From Hymenopellis radicata (taxonomy: Eukaryota > Basidiomycota > Agaricomycetes > Agaricales > Physalacriaceae): a DNA stretch of 64,000 nucleotides. The notes beneath the pieces are model-generated. The model was not told where the DNA came from, did no database searches, and saw only the letters and a list, made by a program, of their open reading frames with translations. Shown here piece after piece: positions 1 through 11,100 of the stretch. The stretch covers positions 61,078-125,077 of the forward strand of contig JADNRX010000145.1 in assembly GCA_015501595.1 (NCBI GenBank), written 5' to 3'. The translations under genes were made by a program, and so were the position numbers. The stretch's first letter is position 1. Each line of letters starts with the position of its first letter.

Positions 1-2063
1 TTCGCCCGAATATCTCCTTGAGGCATTGGACGCGTGTCCAGAACTCTGTTAAGTTCCTCGAATGTGCTGACAATACGCCACGCAGGTGTTGGCATAGCAT
101 GCACCTGTGTAGGGTCTCGCATCTTTGGCCGAGGCGGTAAAGGAATATCCGACTGAATCCCTGCCTCAATACACGCATCATTAAGGGCATGCAGAAGCTC
201 ATCCATAGGTAGGCCCTGCTCGACGTGAGTTTTCTGTGCGAGGGTGATTGGCGAGCAGCATAAGACATCAGCTGCGGGAATAGGTGCCACCACTCCTGCG
301 TCTACCATCTCATCCAGCTTCGCATTAAACCATGCCTTCGCTGGTGGTGACATTCGGCGCTGCCCGATCTTCCGTTTGAACGTTACGCCCTCCGGAATCT
401 TCACCGTAAACTCTGCATCATCCACCACTAGTACCTCCGCCATCGAGAGTGCAAAACAGTCGGCGTACGACCGAATTGTATCCTCAACTCGTTCACGCTC
501 AGCGCTCGTGAGATCCGTGCCAATTGTGATAGCGTCAACGACAGCTTGAATGCGACAGCTATTGAACGGGTCCGTTTTCCTGGTGAAGATGTTTGATTCT
601 TCATGCAGCACCTGAACCGGCACCTCGATCTCCTCTTCTTCAACTGTGTCCCAGTCTTCCGCCACGTAACCTCTTTGCATCTGGATCATCGCTAGAACTT
701 GCTTCGCCAACCGTCGCTCAGTCCGCCCCTTCTTCGCCGATAGACCTTGACTTAGGCGCCAAGCTGTACGCTCTTCTTGAGTACGTCGTTGTCGAATTAC
801 AGGTGGATCTGAATGAAGCACTGTGTCAGTCGAGTTGGGTTCTGGCACATGTGAAATGGGTAACGAGACTTCCCTCGTCGGGGAGTGCGAATCCCCGATG
901 AAGTTTGCGCACGTAGAGTCTGTTGACTCTGATTTCCCGCGGTTCTGTGCTCCAACTTGTCCTAAGTCCTCCTCCAACTCACTGCTTCTGGTTGGTGCCT
1001 CTGTTGAATTTTTTGATTCAGTATCAGATAGCATTTTGGCAGATCCTGCAGCATGAGAAACTTCCCTCGTCGGGGAGTGCGAATCCCCGATGAAGTTCGC
1101 GCACGGTGGGTGTAACAACCCATTATCATCATCTTCGCATCTGAAGCGAACACTCTCCCAGTCACTGTATGTATCTTCTCCTCGCTCTTGTCCTTCCATC
1201 CCTGTAGGTGCGCATGCCAAATGACTCCAGTCCTGTAAAACAATCTTGTCAGTATTATCCCCTTCAATCTCATCATTGGAGACTCGCCAGGTCTCTCGCC
1301 TTGAGGGTTCCCGCACCCCGGGCAACCCCTGCAAGGACGCTCGCGATTCGGTGACAAACGTCACTGGGTTCTCACCCAAGGCCGTGGCGTCCGCTCGGGA
1401 CATATTTGGCAACACAACCTTCATCTCCCCTACGGTCATCGCCACTGTGTCTGTCGAGTATTCATGCACCGCACGAAACTCTCGTAAGAGAGGCTTCCCA
1501 AACAACACCTCCCAGCTCCCCCCCCCTGCAAATATCTCAAAAGCACCCCTCCCGACTACACCTCCCAGGGTAACCTTCCCTTCCTATACTCCATCAGACG
1601 GCACTCTAACACCATTTGCCATCCTCAGCCATCGCGACGATGGCTTCAATGCTCCCAAACGATGCGCCACCTTGTGGAAAACCACTGAATCAATCGCCCC
1701 CACCATAGATCCATCGTCGAACACTGCTGTGAGTCGCACATTTTCTCCTCGTGGACCCTCTAATATTACGCGTTGTGTATATGGCCGGTCGCGTGGCGCC
1801 AGATCCTGCTTGTTCCCAGTATTGTTCACGCCAGTAGAAGCAGAATAAAACATGAATTCGTTTCGATCGTCGTACACAACAGGAAGTATCTTGGTAGGAC
1901 AACTGTTCACCGGAGGCTCGACATTGTTGCAAAGCACCGGCGTAATATCAATAGACGGAACATGTTTGTGTGTGGATACACTTGAAAAATCCCGTGCGGC
2001 TTGTAGAATCTGGGGGGGAAATGCGCACGGTACGGGATATGAGGCGGGTATGGTCCTGAGCAT
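1..2063 (-). pseudogene. Ty3/Gypsy retrotransposon protease and start of reverse transcriptase (decayed, runs off left edge)
   Basis: One minus-strand frame is open from 2063 to the window edge except for one TAG at 1584-1586. It reads in order: a retropepsin-like segment (VRLTAVFDDGSMVGAIDSV, active-site triplet D-D-G where D-T/S-G is usual), then WEVLFGKPLLREF after the stop, a low-complexity linker, and the start of a reverse transcriptase ending WRIVSTFEELNRVLDTRPMP at the edge. This order is that of agaricomycete Gypsy pol proteins. The TAG stands where a Trp (TGG) fits the context, so it looks like a nonsense mutation. A direct repeat near 868-915 and 1056-1105 duplicates part of the linker. 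RNase H and integrase would lie outside the window. Identification is strong; whether any copy is active cannot be judged here. Confidence 0.85.
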
Positions 2064-2746
2064 AGCCTCCAGTGCTCTAATCGCAGTAGTCCGCTCCTCG
2101 AAACGCGCGAGTCTGACACCCTCCGCCTGCAGAATAGCAGTTGCTCCAAATTGAGCTCGTCAACCGCCCGTCTGAAATCCGTCCAGCTCGTTATCGTAAT
2201 CCCCGCCAGAGGTGATCTCAATGAACGCGGCATGCGGTCCTTGACGTCGTCGATGCATAGCCCTGCAATATCTGGGATTTGGTGAGCCAAGCGGGTAACC
2301 GCATTGACCCACACGCGAATCATCATCTGCTTCGTGCCACCAACCACCACTCAGCTCGTCATATTCTCCTCCGTCAACTCGGTCGCCTTCGCTAACAGCG
2401 CTGCTCGCTTCTCGTGAGGCCTTTTTTCCACTGAAGTGACATCCGGCCACTCCACCTCGAATGCGTCTCTCAGTCCCAACACGGCGCGCGTAGATTCCCA
2501 AGTTGTGACTGGATTGGCGGTATCCTCGGTCAGTTTGTTGATCCATCGACGTGCGTCAGAGTGGCGGGGGAAAAGTGTTTTCAGGATTTGAATCCGCGGG
2601 CCGTCATCAGGGATTGTGTCGGAATGAAGCAGAAAGTATCGGGAAACGCGATCTATGAACTCTCCGGCGTTCTCGCCCTCGCGCCCATCGCCATAGAAAG
2701 TCGCGTTGTCGATATCACAGTAACCCATTTTTCCAGAACGAAACAC
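1907..2746 (-). pseudogene. Gypsy gag-like region (broken)
   Basis: Minus-strand reading from 2746 begins MFRSGKMGYCDIDNATFYGD and continues through a helical segment with HSDARRWINKLTED and VTTWESTRAVLGLRDAF, the kind of capsid-like N-terminal region seen in fungal Gypsy gag. A TGA at 2351-2353 interrupts it; the same frame resumes with VNAVTRLAHQIPDIAGLCID. A shift of frame is then needed (between about 2063 and 2120) to reach the protease frame. It sits directly downstream of the primer-binding site and upstream of pol, as expected for gag. With one nonsense codon and a frame break it is probably non-functional, although a programmed frameshift between gag and pol cannot be excluded by eye. 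Confidence 0.7.
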
Positions 2747-2836
2747 GAGGCGAATCCAACACGTTTAACGACACGTGAGAGCTAAATCCACGTGAATGCA
2801 CGAAAAGAAAGATAAGGCAAGTCCGAAATGGCTTGC

Positions 2837-2859
2837 TTCGAATCCCGTCCTCATCACCA
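2837..2859 (-). other. Primer-binding site of the Gypsy element (tRNA 3'-end complement)
   Basis: The plus strand here reads as the 3' end of a tRNA: loop TTCGAAT, stem CCCGT, acceptor CCTCATC, discriminator A and CCA. Read on the minus strand it is TGGTGATGAGG... directly 5' of gag, where the primer-binding site of an LTR retroelement belongs. The 5' LTR should therefore lie to the right of 2860. A CA-type LTR end (GTCCA on the minus strand) stands two bases away, but the outer LTR end could not be fixed because the second LTR is outside the window. No tRNA body is present, so this is not a tRNA gene. Confidence 0.7.
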
Positions 2860-3088
2860 GATGGACTAGGGGTATCCGACCACGCTCGCGACTCGAGACG
2901 GACGATGATGGCAAGACGCAGACGATTGTGGCTGTGCTACAGCTTAACACGCACTACATCTACTTCTGGATCGGTACACATTGGTGCTCTACACGACTCG
3001 ATCTCCGGACGCCCAAGTCCCGCTCTCTCTGCCCGCTCTCTCTTCCCTTGGTCTTCGTCTCCATTGGGACCTTCCCTGCCTGGGCTAC
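2860..3088. other. Presumed part of the Gypsy 5' LTR; no gene seen
   Basis: This stretch lies on the LTR side of the primer-binding site and contains a pyrimidine-rich run and no convincing reading frame. It is assigned to the LTR by position only. Confidence 0.4.
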
Positions 3089-3322
3089 CTAGCCCACCAC
3101 GCTAGCAGCAGGTGAAGGAAGTGGCGCTGAAGAAGGTACTGGTATGTCGTGCATCATAGCCGACAGCGAGGAGGAATTGGCCAGAGGCGGGAGGTAGGGA
3201 TTGGAGATATCCCATCCGGCAGGGTCATCGGGGCCTGGAAAACTAAGGGCCGCCAAATCATTAAAGTTAATGGTGGCCAGAAATGCGGGATCACTGAAGT
3301 CGAGTCCACCAAAGTCGTCCAT
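3089..3322 (-). CDS. Small acidic hypothetical protein or orphan first exon (77 aa)
   Basis: The frame starts MDDFGGLDFSDPAFLATINF, includes GPDDPAGWDISNPYLPPLAN and ends in a Pro/Ser-rich tail. The composition (acidic and hydrophobic start, W-D-I-S-N, then P/S-rich) is ordered rather than random and looks like the N-terminus of a fungal regulatory protein. It ends close to the presumed LTR of the Gypsy element, so the rest of the gene may have been replaced by that insertion. I do not recognise a domain. It could also be spurious. Confidence 0.35.
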   Translation of the reverse strand: MDDFGGLDFSDPAFLATINFNDLAALSFPGPDDPAGWDISNPYLPPLANSSSLSAMMHDIPVPSSAPLPSPAASVVG

Positions 3323-3692
3323 TGTCGTCTATGAACCGCGCCGTAGGATAAGCGAGAGGCAAGAAAAGGTGGGTTAAACGAACCAAAAGCTGTAGGCAAA
3401 CACCGCGTCTACCAGTGCAAACACCGCGCCTCATTTTACGTCTGTAGTAGCGTCGTCAAGAACCTTCTAAGGCAAAAGCCGAGCAAGTCAATGGCGCCAT
3501 GTTGACGATGCCACACCTTGGATGCATGTTGCTAGACGAGGAGAGACAGAAAAAGCTTGCAGACTGGGCATTGGCCAGCTCACAGCGACCATGATGGTGG
3601 AAAGCAACATACGGAAAACTTCTATACACCGGGTAACTCGAACCATGTGCTGGCTCTAAGCACGTGAGGGTTGCCAACCAACCACCATCATC

Positions 3693-4215
3693 ATGCCCGC
3701 AAAATTCAAACCAGCCCTGACTCACTATCGCTCAGTACCCCCGCTAGAGCCCATTGATACCCTTATCGTCTTAACCTCCGACGACGAGGAAGAGCGCAAC
3801 AAGGAAGAAAGTTCTGAATCCGATTCCGACAACTCGTTTCCCTCCCCCTACCACGAAGAAAGACTCATTTGCGAGGCCGATCGGGAATTCGAACGGCAGG
3901 TGGAGGAGGAGGCGGATAGACTTATGATGGCGAACCTTGCTGAGGACTCGGTTGGGCCATCAAGCACGAAGGCGGAAGAGGTCTATGTCATCTGGGATGG
4001 CGAGCTGATGGGCATTTTCAATTCACGGTGCGTATCATTAGTTCTACCAGGTCTACCAGAGTTGACGCCCTATCAGAGCGGACGTTGAGCATGCCGGCTA
4101 CAAAAATATGCAACACTTCACCTCGCGCGAGTCAGCAGTTCGCCTATGGGACAAGATGTGGGAGAATGGCAAGATTGACGGTTCCAAGCTTGTCTACTTG
4201 GTCATTTGTGGGTGA
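3693..4215 (+). CDS. RNase H1 N-terminal (viroplasmin-like hybrid-binding) domain protein, 157 aa
   Basis: Model: exons 3693-4027 and 4077-4215, joined over a 49 bp GT-AG intron. Splicing restores the frame from GIFNSR into ADVEHAGYKNMQHF. The N-terminal ~110 residues are charged and acidic (TSDDEEERNKEESSESDSD). The C-terminal ~50 residues (YVIWDGELMGIFNSR, GYKNMQHFTSRESAVRLWDKM) have the layout of the small alpha/beta domain at the N-terminus of RNase H1, which binds RNA/DNA hybrids: Y-V-x-W-x-G, G-I-F-x-S and a final F-x-S-x-x-x-A helix. No catalytic RNase H domain follows; the protein stops soon after LVYLVICG. Free-standing proteins of this kind are common in mushroom genomes, but their job is unknown. 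Assignment of the fold is moderately sure; function is open. Confidence 0.65.
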
Positions 4216-5350
4216 CGACTTGGTATGGCCCAGACGATGTATGTGCGTTGAACTCTCCAGTATCGACCCTGCTGATGGAAATAGTGCTTCCGCAGTGAAG
4301 ATGGCCTCAGGCAGTGATGAACGCCAGGTCATGGTTGCGCGCGATCCTGATCTTGGATGGGCGGTCTTGAATGACCATGCGAGGCGTGGTCTTCTTAAGT
4401 TTATCTGAAGCGCGTGTACTATACTTTTGTATTTCTTGGACTTGCTTAGTGTTGTATTTCTTGGGCTAATTGTATTGCGCTGCTGTGATATTTTTTTTGT
4501 GTGATTTCATTAATGGTGTTAAAGGCCCCGTTGACCCTGATATTCGATCATGTTCACCAACGTACAACAAGGTACTACAAGATATAGCAACACAAACAAA
4601 CTGCAACTATGGAGGTAACAGTTCTTAGATACGGTTATGGGAGGTAAGGGGTCTGGGCTTGGGACGTGTGGCTGGAGTGGGAGCGTGATAATGACGCGAG
4701 TGTAAGAAGTACGACGTTCCGTCAGGACCTTTGGTCCACGACTGCCAAGCTACTCCATACCGAAGACCACACTTGATATTTTTCTAGAGAACTGTCAAAC
4801 ACACTCTAAGGAAAAGAACAGTCCAAGACGTACATCGATGCGTGCCTTCACGCGCTGGTAGTGCTTGCTGCGTGTCTCGTTGATTTTATAGGGCAGAGGG
4901 TACAGCTCATTGTAGGCTAGGCAAAGGCGTTCCCTGAAACCGTCGAAAAGGCTGGGGCCAGACGGTGTCGATTGAGTGTGCAGCATGAACTGCAGACCCC
5001 ATTCACGAAAAAAAACAGCCTGTTCCTCAGGGATATCCTAGAATACGATCAGGTGACAAACAACGCGTCAAATATAACCACCGCGTACCTTAGGCAGTCC
5101 CGGAGGGCTAGAAAAAAGATCTTTCGAAGTGGTACTCATGGTGACTGTTTGAGAGCAACTGCTTTTTGCATCGGATGGTCGGAATTCAGACTTTAAAGTC
5201 CCGAAACTCAGCTGTCAGACGGGAGGACGGCAGACGAAGCCAAACGTAAGAGACGAAGTTTCCAGAAGAGCCGACGCACTCAGAGGCGGGAGAGAGGCAT
5301 CATTCAAGGAGGTGTAGGGGAGGCAAGGTTAAACACATATATTTGGATCT
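4216..5350. other. No gene seen
   Basis: Intergenic stretch without a supported reading frame. The downstream side of the hybrid-binding gene is T-rich (around 4420-4500), which would suit a 3' end. Short frames near 4795-5196 have no exon structure or recognisable composition. Confidence 0.5.
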
Positions 5351-6033
5351 CTACATCATTCTATCCTTCTGATACAACAGTTCCTTCTTCTTGCGCGCCT
5401 TCAAGAGAAGACCCTTTTGAGCATACGCCCACATATCTGCGATGTACCTATAGGCAGTCGAAAACCCCTGTTGAATCTCGTTAACATCACGCCAATACTC
5501 ATTCTCCAGGCCAGCCTCCTTCTCGATGTCTGCCAGAGCTCGACCAATAATGGCCAACTTGTCCTTGAGTGTTTCTTCATGTCCGGAAATGTAAGAGCAG
5601 CCATCGATCACACCCAGATCCTCAAACTCAGCAACAACACCAGCAGCCCAAGGAATCAAGGCATTGTTGGTGGCGGCTCGCAACTGGCCGTCCAGGACCC
5701 TCATGCGACGTCTGAGGCGATTGCACAATTGTTCATCGAATGACCTATATGAACAAATGTGAGTGTACTGTTCAGAGAGAGATGATGGGGCACGCACTTG
5801 TCTGAAGATGCCTGTACCCTCTGAGAACGACGTTGCCGACCCTCCTTTGCCGCCTTTTGGTGATAACGATCCTTCATTTTCTCCAACTGCTCTTCGCGAT
5901 TCCTGACCAAAGACGTCAGTGTAGGCGAAGACTAGAGCTAAATTACAACGTACTTGTGATACCAGATGTGTTTGCTAGCACAGGCAGCCGCCTTCTTAAG
6001 TTCGGGAGTGTCGTAGAGCGTGGGCCTGACCAT
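5351..6033 (-). CDS. Hypothetical basic/helical protein, 192 aa, three exons
   Basis: Model: exons 6033-5954, 5902-5798 and 5744-5351 (minus), with introns of 51 and 53 bp that start GTACGT and GTGCGT and end CAG and TAG; phases agree across all junctions. The protein starts MVRPTLYDTPELKKAAACAS, continues with a highly basic helix (NREEQLEKMKDRYHQKAAKE, GRQRRSQRVQASS) and ends in a helical region (KDKLAIIGRALADIEKEAG, lysine-rich C-terminus KARKKKELLYQKD). The N-terminal pattern of a short LY-x-TPE segment followed by Lys/Arg-rich helices recurs in mushroom hypothetical proteins found near transposons; no enzymatic motif is visible. It lies about 320-400 bp from the end of the dioxygenase gene, on the same strand, and might be a third gene of that element. 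The gene structure is convincing; the function is unknown. Confidence 0.65.
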
Positions 6034-6433
6034 GACTGATCGTGGATAGTGTGCAAGCCAGGACAGGCAGGCCGATCACAATTACTATAGGTATCTACCT
6101 TACAGGTCGAGTTCACTAGACATTTACTAGATATTAACACACAGGCTTCATATAATCGCCTACAAGTCTGTAGATCCCAAGAATACATTTATTCAAGCTT
6201 TTACCAATTTAATTCACCCCAGTAGCTACCTTGTGAAGTCTCCAAGGTTGGTCGAGCATGTCGCCAATATTCTTCGGAGAATGCCGAACTCGCCAAATTA
6301 TATTCGATTTAATGGCACATTTTCGAATATTTAAGGGATGAAAGACACTTCAATTTAGTCTACATCAATAACAGGTAATAATTTTATAGCGCGCGCCAAG
6401 GCAGTCTCACGACGACGAATCACACCAACTCTC

Positions 6434-7944
6434 TCAACTGCACTGCCCGTCAACTCGATGGTACTGTTCAACTTGAAACCATTCTCCACCCAACGAACCA
6501 GACCAGCAGCCATGTACTGAGTGAACGATCCGCGATCCGCGCGTCTCACCAGGCTGAATCGGCGTGTTGGAGTGCTCAAGAAGGGCAGAGGGAAAGAATA
6601 TGGTGCTCCCTGCGGGGAACTCGATGACTAACCCAACTTCCCACAGAACGAGGTGGCCACCGCGCTTGTGGTCGAATAAGCCGCAGGGCGTCGTGGGGCA
6701 TGGGCCAGGGATGAAGTTGAGGTGGTCGCGATGACGGCGAGTAGCGACGATAGGACCAAGGTTAAAATGAGCGCCGCCCAGAACAGTGTTCTCAAAATTG
6801 CGACGAAGCCGGGGGTTGCGAGCAATAATCCGGTGGAGGACTTGGGCGTAGTGAGCGTGCATCTTAGGAAGGGCTCCTTCGAACGCGCCTAAATAAATTG
6901 TCAAACAGCATGAATGCAAGAGAGTGTTTGAAACGTACGGTTGACGAAGCCGGAGAGACGATGGAGAGCTGGTAGACCACGGAGTTTCTCCACAATTCGT
7001 GATTCCCACCACTTGAGTCGCAGGTTACCAGGAGCGACAGATCCATTGCCCAAGGAAATACCGCTGCCGACAGCAACGTAGTCCCCGCAACGATGAGCTT
7101 CCACAACGGCGTTCGGGCGGGACATGATCTCCTCGTACGCCGCCTTGTACGCCTCCCACAATTCCTTCTCGACCTCATCCCAGCGCTCCTTCGGACGCCC
7201 AGCGAGGAAGATGAGGAGTCGGCGCTCACTGTCGAGGATTTTGACGGGGTCGCTGAAAAGCGGTGAGTGCTAGTCGCTGATAAAGAAACAATTAACGCAC
7301 TAGCCATCCCATTCGATGAGCCTAAAATGCATCAGGTCCAGCAACTCTTGCAAGGTATACTCGCGTCGATCTCCTGCATCCCGCTGTCCTTGGTATCCGT
7401 GGCCAGTGATGGTGTAGTGAGTGGACAGGACCTGCGCAGCAGCGTACGCGGCAGCGGTGCAGCGCTTGACAGAGCTGCCGAGCAACTCCTGCTCCAGCTT
7501 GCGAGCGTCGCGACGTTTTTGCTTGTAGCGACGCCGCGCTTTAGCCTTGCGTGAGGCGTTCGGAGCCGTCGCTGGCTGGTCGGGGGACGGAACGCTCGCG
7601 TCGTTGCGAGGTGAACGGCGGAGCGGAACGGAGGCCTTAGCAGAGACGGGCTCCTCAGCGTCACCGGTTTCTTCGCTGTCGGAATCGTCTAACGGTTGAG
7701 CCGCGGCGCAGTTGGCGAGCTCCTGGATGCTAATGCCAACTACATAGTGGCCAGCGTCGTCGTGTTCGAGCGAGGGGATCGTATACGGTGAGTAGGCCTT
7801 ATGGGACCGCAGAATGCCTGAAAAGAGGTCAGTCAAGCCGTCGGGCATAGCACAGAGCGTCACCAAGGGCGGTGCCGCGTCTGCTTGCCGGAGCGTCACC
7901 AAGGGCGGTGCCGCGTCGCACGTACGGTCTGACATGGCGTCCAA
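6434..7944 (-). CDS. TET/JBP-type 2-oxoglutarate/Fe(II) dioxygenase of a KDZ-associated family, C-terminus frameshifted
   Basis: Model: exons 7944-7301, 7252-6939 and 6888-6434 (minus), introns 48 and 50 bp. The N-terminal ~190 residues are charged and low-complexity. Exon 2 ends the helical part; exon 3 holds the oxygenase core: HRDHLNFIPGPCP (metal ligands H-x-D), GGHLVLWEVGLVIEFPAGS, then FFPSALLEHSN (second His) and QPGETR (candidate 2-oxoglutarate Arg). TET/JBP enzymes oxidise methyl groups of thymine or 5-methylcytosine in DNA, and fungal members are known to have expanded with KDZ transposons. After GETR a 7 bp duplication (GGATCGC GGATCG, about 6529-6541) moves the frame, giving a 470-aa product ending at 6434. 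The alternative frame to 6355 carries the expected end (SFTQYMAAGLVRW). Ligands remain but the last ~75 residues are lost. ATG at 7935 is an alternative start. Confidence 0.8.
7855..7917 (-). repeat. In-frame tandem repeat in the dioxygenase N-terminus
   Basis: A 27 bp core is perfectly repeated at 7855-7881 and 7891-7917 with a period of 36 bp. It codes for DAAPPLVTL twice, separated by RQA, and leaves the frame intact. It looks like a recent replication slip. Confidence 0.85.
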
Positions 7945-8008
7945 CGTTTGGGGAGGGAACGAATACAGGTAAGGTAGATGATGATGGTTAAAAGGGAAGT
8001 TGCTGCAC

Positions 8009-8057
8009 CGACGGATCGGACTTGCAAGCTGATCCGTTTTGCAAGTCCGATCCGTCG
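8009..8057. promoter_or_regulatory. 19+19 bp inverted repeat in the divergent promoter of dioxygenase and transposase
   Basis: CGACGGATCGGACTTGCAA (8009-8027) is matched perfectly by its reverse complement at 8039-8057, with an 11 bp loop. It sits in the 188 bp between the starts of the dioxygenase (7944, minus) and the transposase (8133, plus). Being symmetric and central, it could be a binding site for a dimeric regulator or for the transposase, acting on both genes. The repeat is seen directly; the role is inferred. Confidence 0.7.
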
Positions 8058-8132
8058 CACCGGAGTCACGTGTTGTTCAAACTTCCGGCTCCACTCCCAC
8101 ATCGACCAAGTACCTCCCGCGCGCGACCAACA

Positions 8133-11100
8133 ATGTCCGGTAGAGGACGGCGCAAACGCAAAAACGTTACCGTCACCCTTTTGCAAGATGGGGAGAGCTC
8201 ACAGCAAAAACTCGTATCTGCGCGACAAATCAAGCGCTACAAGCGGGCCAATGCCTTTGAAGCAGACCCTGGTATGTTTTCAAATTCTCTCAATTGCAAT
8301 TCAATCTGAAATTGCTTAGCGTGGACGACTGAGGAGGTTCAGCTCGGCGTTGATGGTGACAACGAATTCAGCCTGGACGACGTGGTTGATGGGTCAACTA
8401 TTCTGCCTATCAGTCATGCTGGCGGAGAAATGGCCGCCTTGGAGGAGAATGACGGCCACTGGTCGGATGACGACAGTGATTCGGAGGCGCGTGCACCGAA
8501 GGCGAAGAAGAAGAAACGGAAATATCACGACACGCGTAGTCGCAATGATCGAAATCACCGTCGGAATGAGGCGTTTAAGGAACTAATGTCAGATGCGGTT
8601 GACGCGTATATGCAATGGTCGCTGGTAGACGCTGGGAAGGCACGAGCTGCTGAGGATGTAGAAATGGGAGAGGGTTGTCTGACGCTGTTAGCGATTAGAC
8701 TTGAAGGTGTGCCATATGTTTTCGGCGCGATGCAACTGGCTGATTCAAGAGCAGGGACTTCAATGCAAGACTTCCCCATTCTTCCTACAGATCAGAGCCA
8801 CTTTGTTACATTAATCCGCAATGGTTTCATACCAGCCTCTCCTGAACGACCGAACGTCGCTATTTCCATCAAAGCTCTCGACTATTTCCATCGTTGTCAC
8901 CTTCACTGCCCCCAGTTCTCCATCCAAGCCTTTACGCGCGCACTCGCCGATCTTCATAATGTGTCCTTTAAGACGCATTATCAGGAACACATGCGCGTCT
9001 GTTACGACATTTACCTTGATCTTCTGGATCGTACTAGACAGAAGGTCATGGATGTCCTGAATCGTGACTATGAAGACTGGCGACTGGAGAACTTCTGTCC
9101 CTGCTGTACTTACGAGCTCCGCGGTGAAGCAAAATTAATGTTCGACATCCTCTTCACCATGGATGGCAATGATTCCCTTAAACGTCTTTTTGTGGAACGT
9201 ACCCGCGCCCGTGATGCCGACGACGAGAATGACAAGCCTGAGCCCTGTCGTTGGGCGCGACTTGATCTACGCGATGGACGCGGTACCTATATCATGCAGC
9301 CCTCGGAGGTGAATCAATTCTCAAAGGACGCGATTGGAGAGATGCTGGTGACGGAAAGAGCTGATGGGGAGGAGGAGAATCCATGTAGCGATCGATGGAC
9401 CAACATGCAACACGAGTTGGTATCTCTCACTTGGAAGGTCTTTGACGAGACGGGGTGGTTCCTCTCTGTCTGTCGTCACGGGTTCGTGATGATTGCATGC
9501 GACATGATTGCAAGTGGCGAGCTGTAAGTTACTATTTCATAGAATCATCAAGAACTGCACTAATTGCTTTCAGGGTTAAATATCCACTAGCTGTTGTCAA
9601 TCGCCTCTTGACCGTCCTCAAGAAGAAACTTGGCGGAGGATATGATATTGGCTGCAAATTTATTACAACTCTTATGCGTTCTCCGGTTGCTCCCTTCGCT
9701 AAGAAACATGCCTATAAATCCTTTGTGGGGCTCTTTCATGGACATGCTCATTGTCGCTCGTGTCAGCTTAAATTCCTGGGGACGTATGTTAAGGGAATGG
9801 GCTTGGAGGACTTGGAGGGTTGCGAGCGCTTCTTTTCGCGCTCGAATGCCCTAGCTGCGGTTATTCGCCACCAATCAAGATTTCATCGCCACCTTGAGAT
9901 GCGCATGTACATGCAACATATGGACCGAACGGTGACATATGCTAATCTTAGTAAGCTTGGCTCGTTTTCCGCTCTTACTTTTCTAATGCACATCCAGGCA
10001 AATTCCTGTGTAACAACTATAAGCAAGCTCTATCAATCCTGGCTGAGCATCCCCTTTTGGATCGGGCCATGCGTCAATTGAGTGTGGAGGACGAGTGTAT
10101 CTTTGAGGAGTGGCTGGAGGCCGAGAAGCTGTATCTGCAGAACCTGGTGAAGGAGCCTGAACAGGAAACGTTGGACATGGAGTATCTACAGGCGCTGCAG
10201 TCGTTCTACTCGCTCGAGTGAGTCAGCCCTATCGATGTTCCGCATTAGACTAACAGTATGTCAGGAAACGAGTTCAAGATGCCCGTAGACTTTGGCGTAG
10301 TGATACACCAAGTTCATTTGGAACGACGCCCGACAATACCAGAACAATTGAGACGGGCCGCCGTCATCTCTATGAAGATTACAACGAGACTAGAAATAGG
10401 GTCAAGGATTTGGAAGTTCGCCTGAAGATTGCAGTCCGGTGGGTGCCAGACTGCGAGGAGTGGAAGAAGACGTCCCAGCTCCTGGTAGAGCGAACTTATC
10501 GCCGGCGGTTAGATAACCTAGAGAGGCTTGTGGTGTCCCGCATATTCGAACTAACAAAGATGAACATATCAGGATCTGGTAAGCACCACTCATTATACAA
10601 CATGTGCAGCTGTTTACATGTATTCGACAGGCTATAAACTCCGTAAACATATCGCGAAGAGCCTTCAAGTGCGGTCCAAGACGATCAGAACGGCACTGGA
10701 GGCCTACAACACCGCAGCAATACCTTTGGGTAGAGCATCGCTGTCCTGGGATCAGGTCGTACAGTACGCGTTCCTCGCCGACTTTGACCTGCTTCGCGAC
10801 GTTCGGGAGGACATGAGCCAAAAGCCATGGGCAACACCCAAGGGTCGCGGAGCCCTTGACCGCTACTTCAAGCTCAATCGGGCCAGGGAGGAAATAACGC
10901 GACTGGATATTGAAATCCGACGGCTGGTGACCAAAGACCTTATTCTGCGGCAGCGGGAGGCATCACTGGCTTCGACATCACCTGCGCTTGCTCATCAGGT
11001 CGCTCTATACCGCATAGAGCGTGGACGCTTCGACCATTTGCACCTCGACCGCTTTACAAGGCTTGTGCAAAAATATCACGTGATTCCGCCCACAATCTTG

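Noticed and set aside
2837..2859. Sequence like a tRNA 3' end
   Set aside because: Only the T-arm and acceptor 3' strand with CCA are present, directly before gag; fungal tRNA genes do not encode CCA. It is a primer-binding site.
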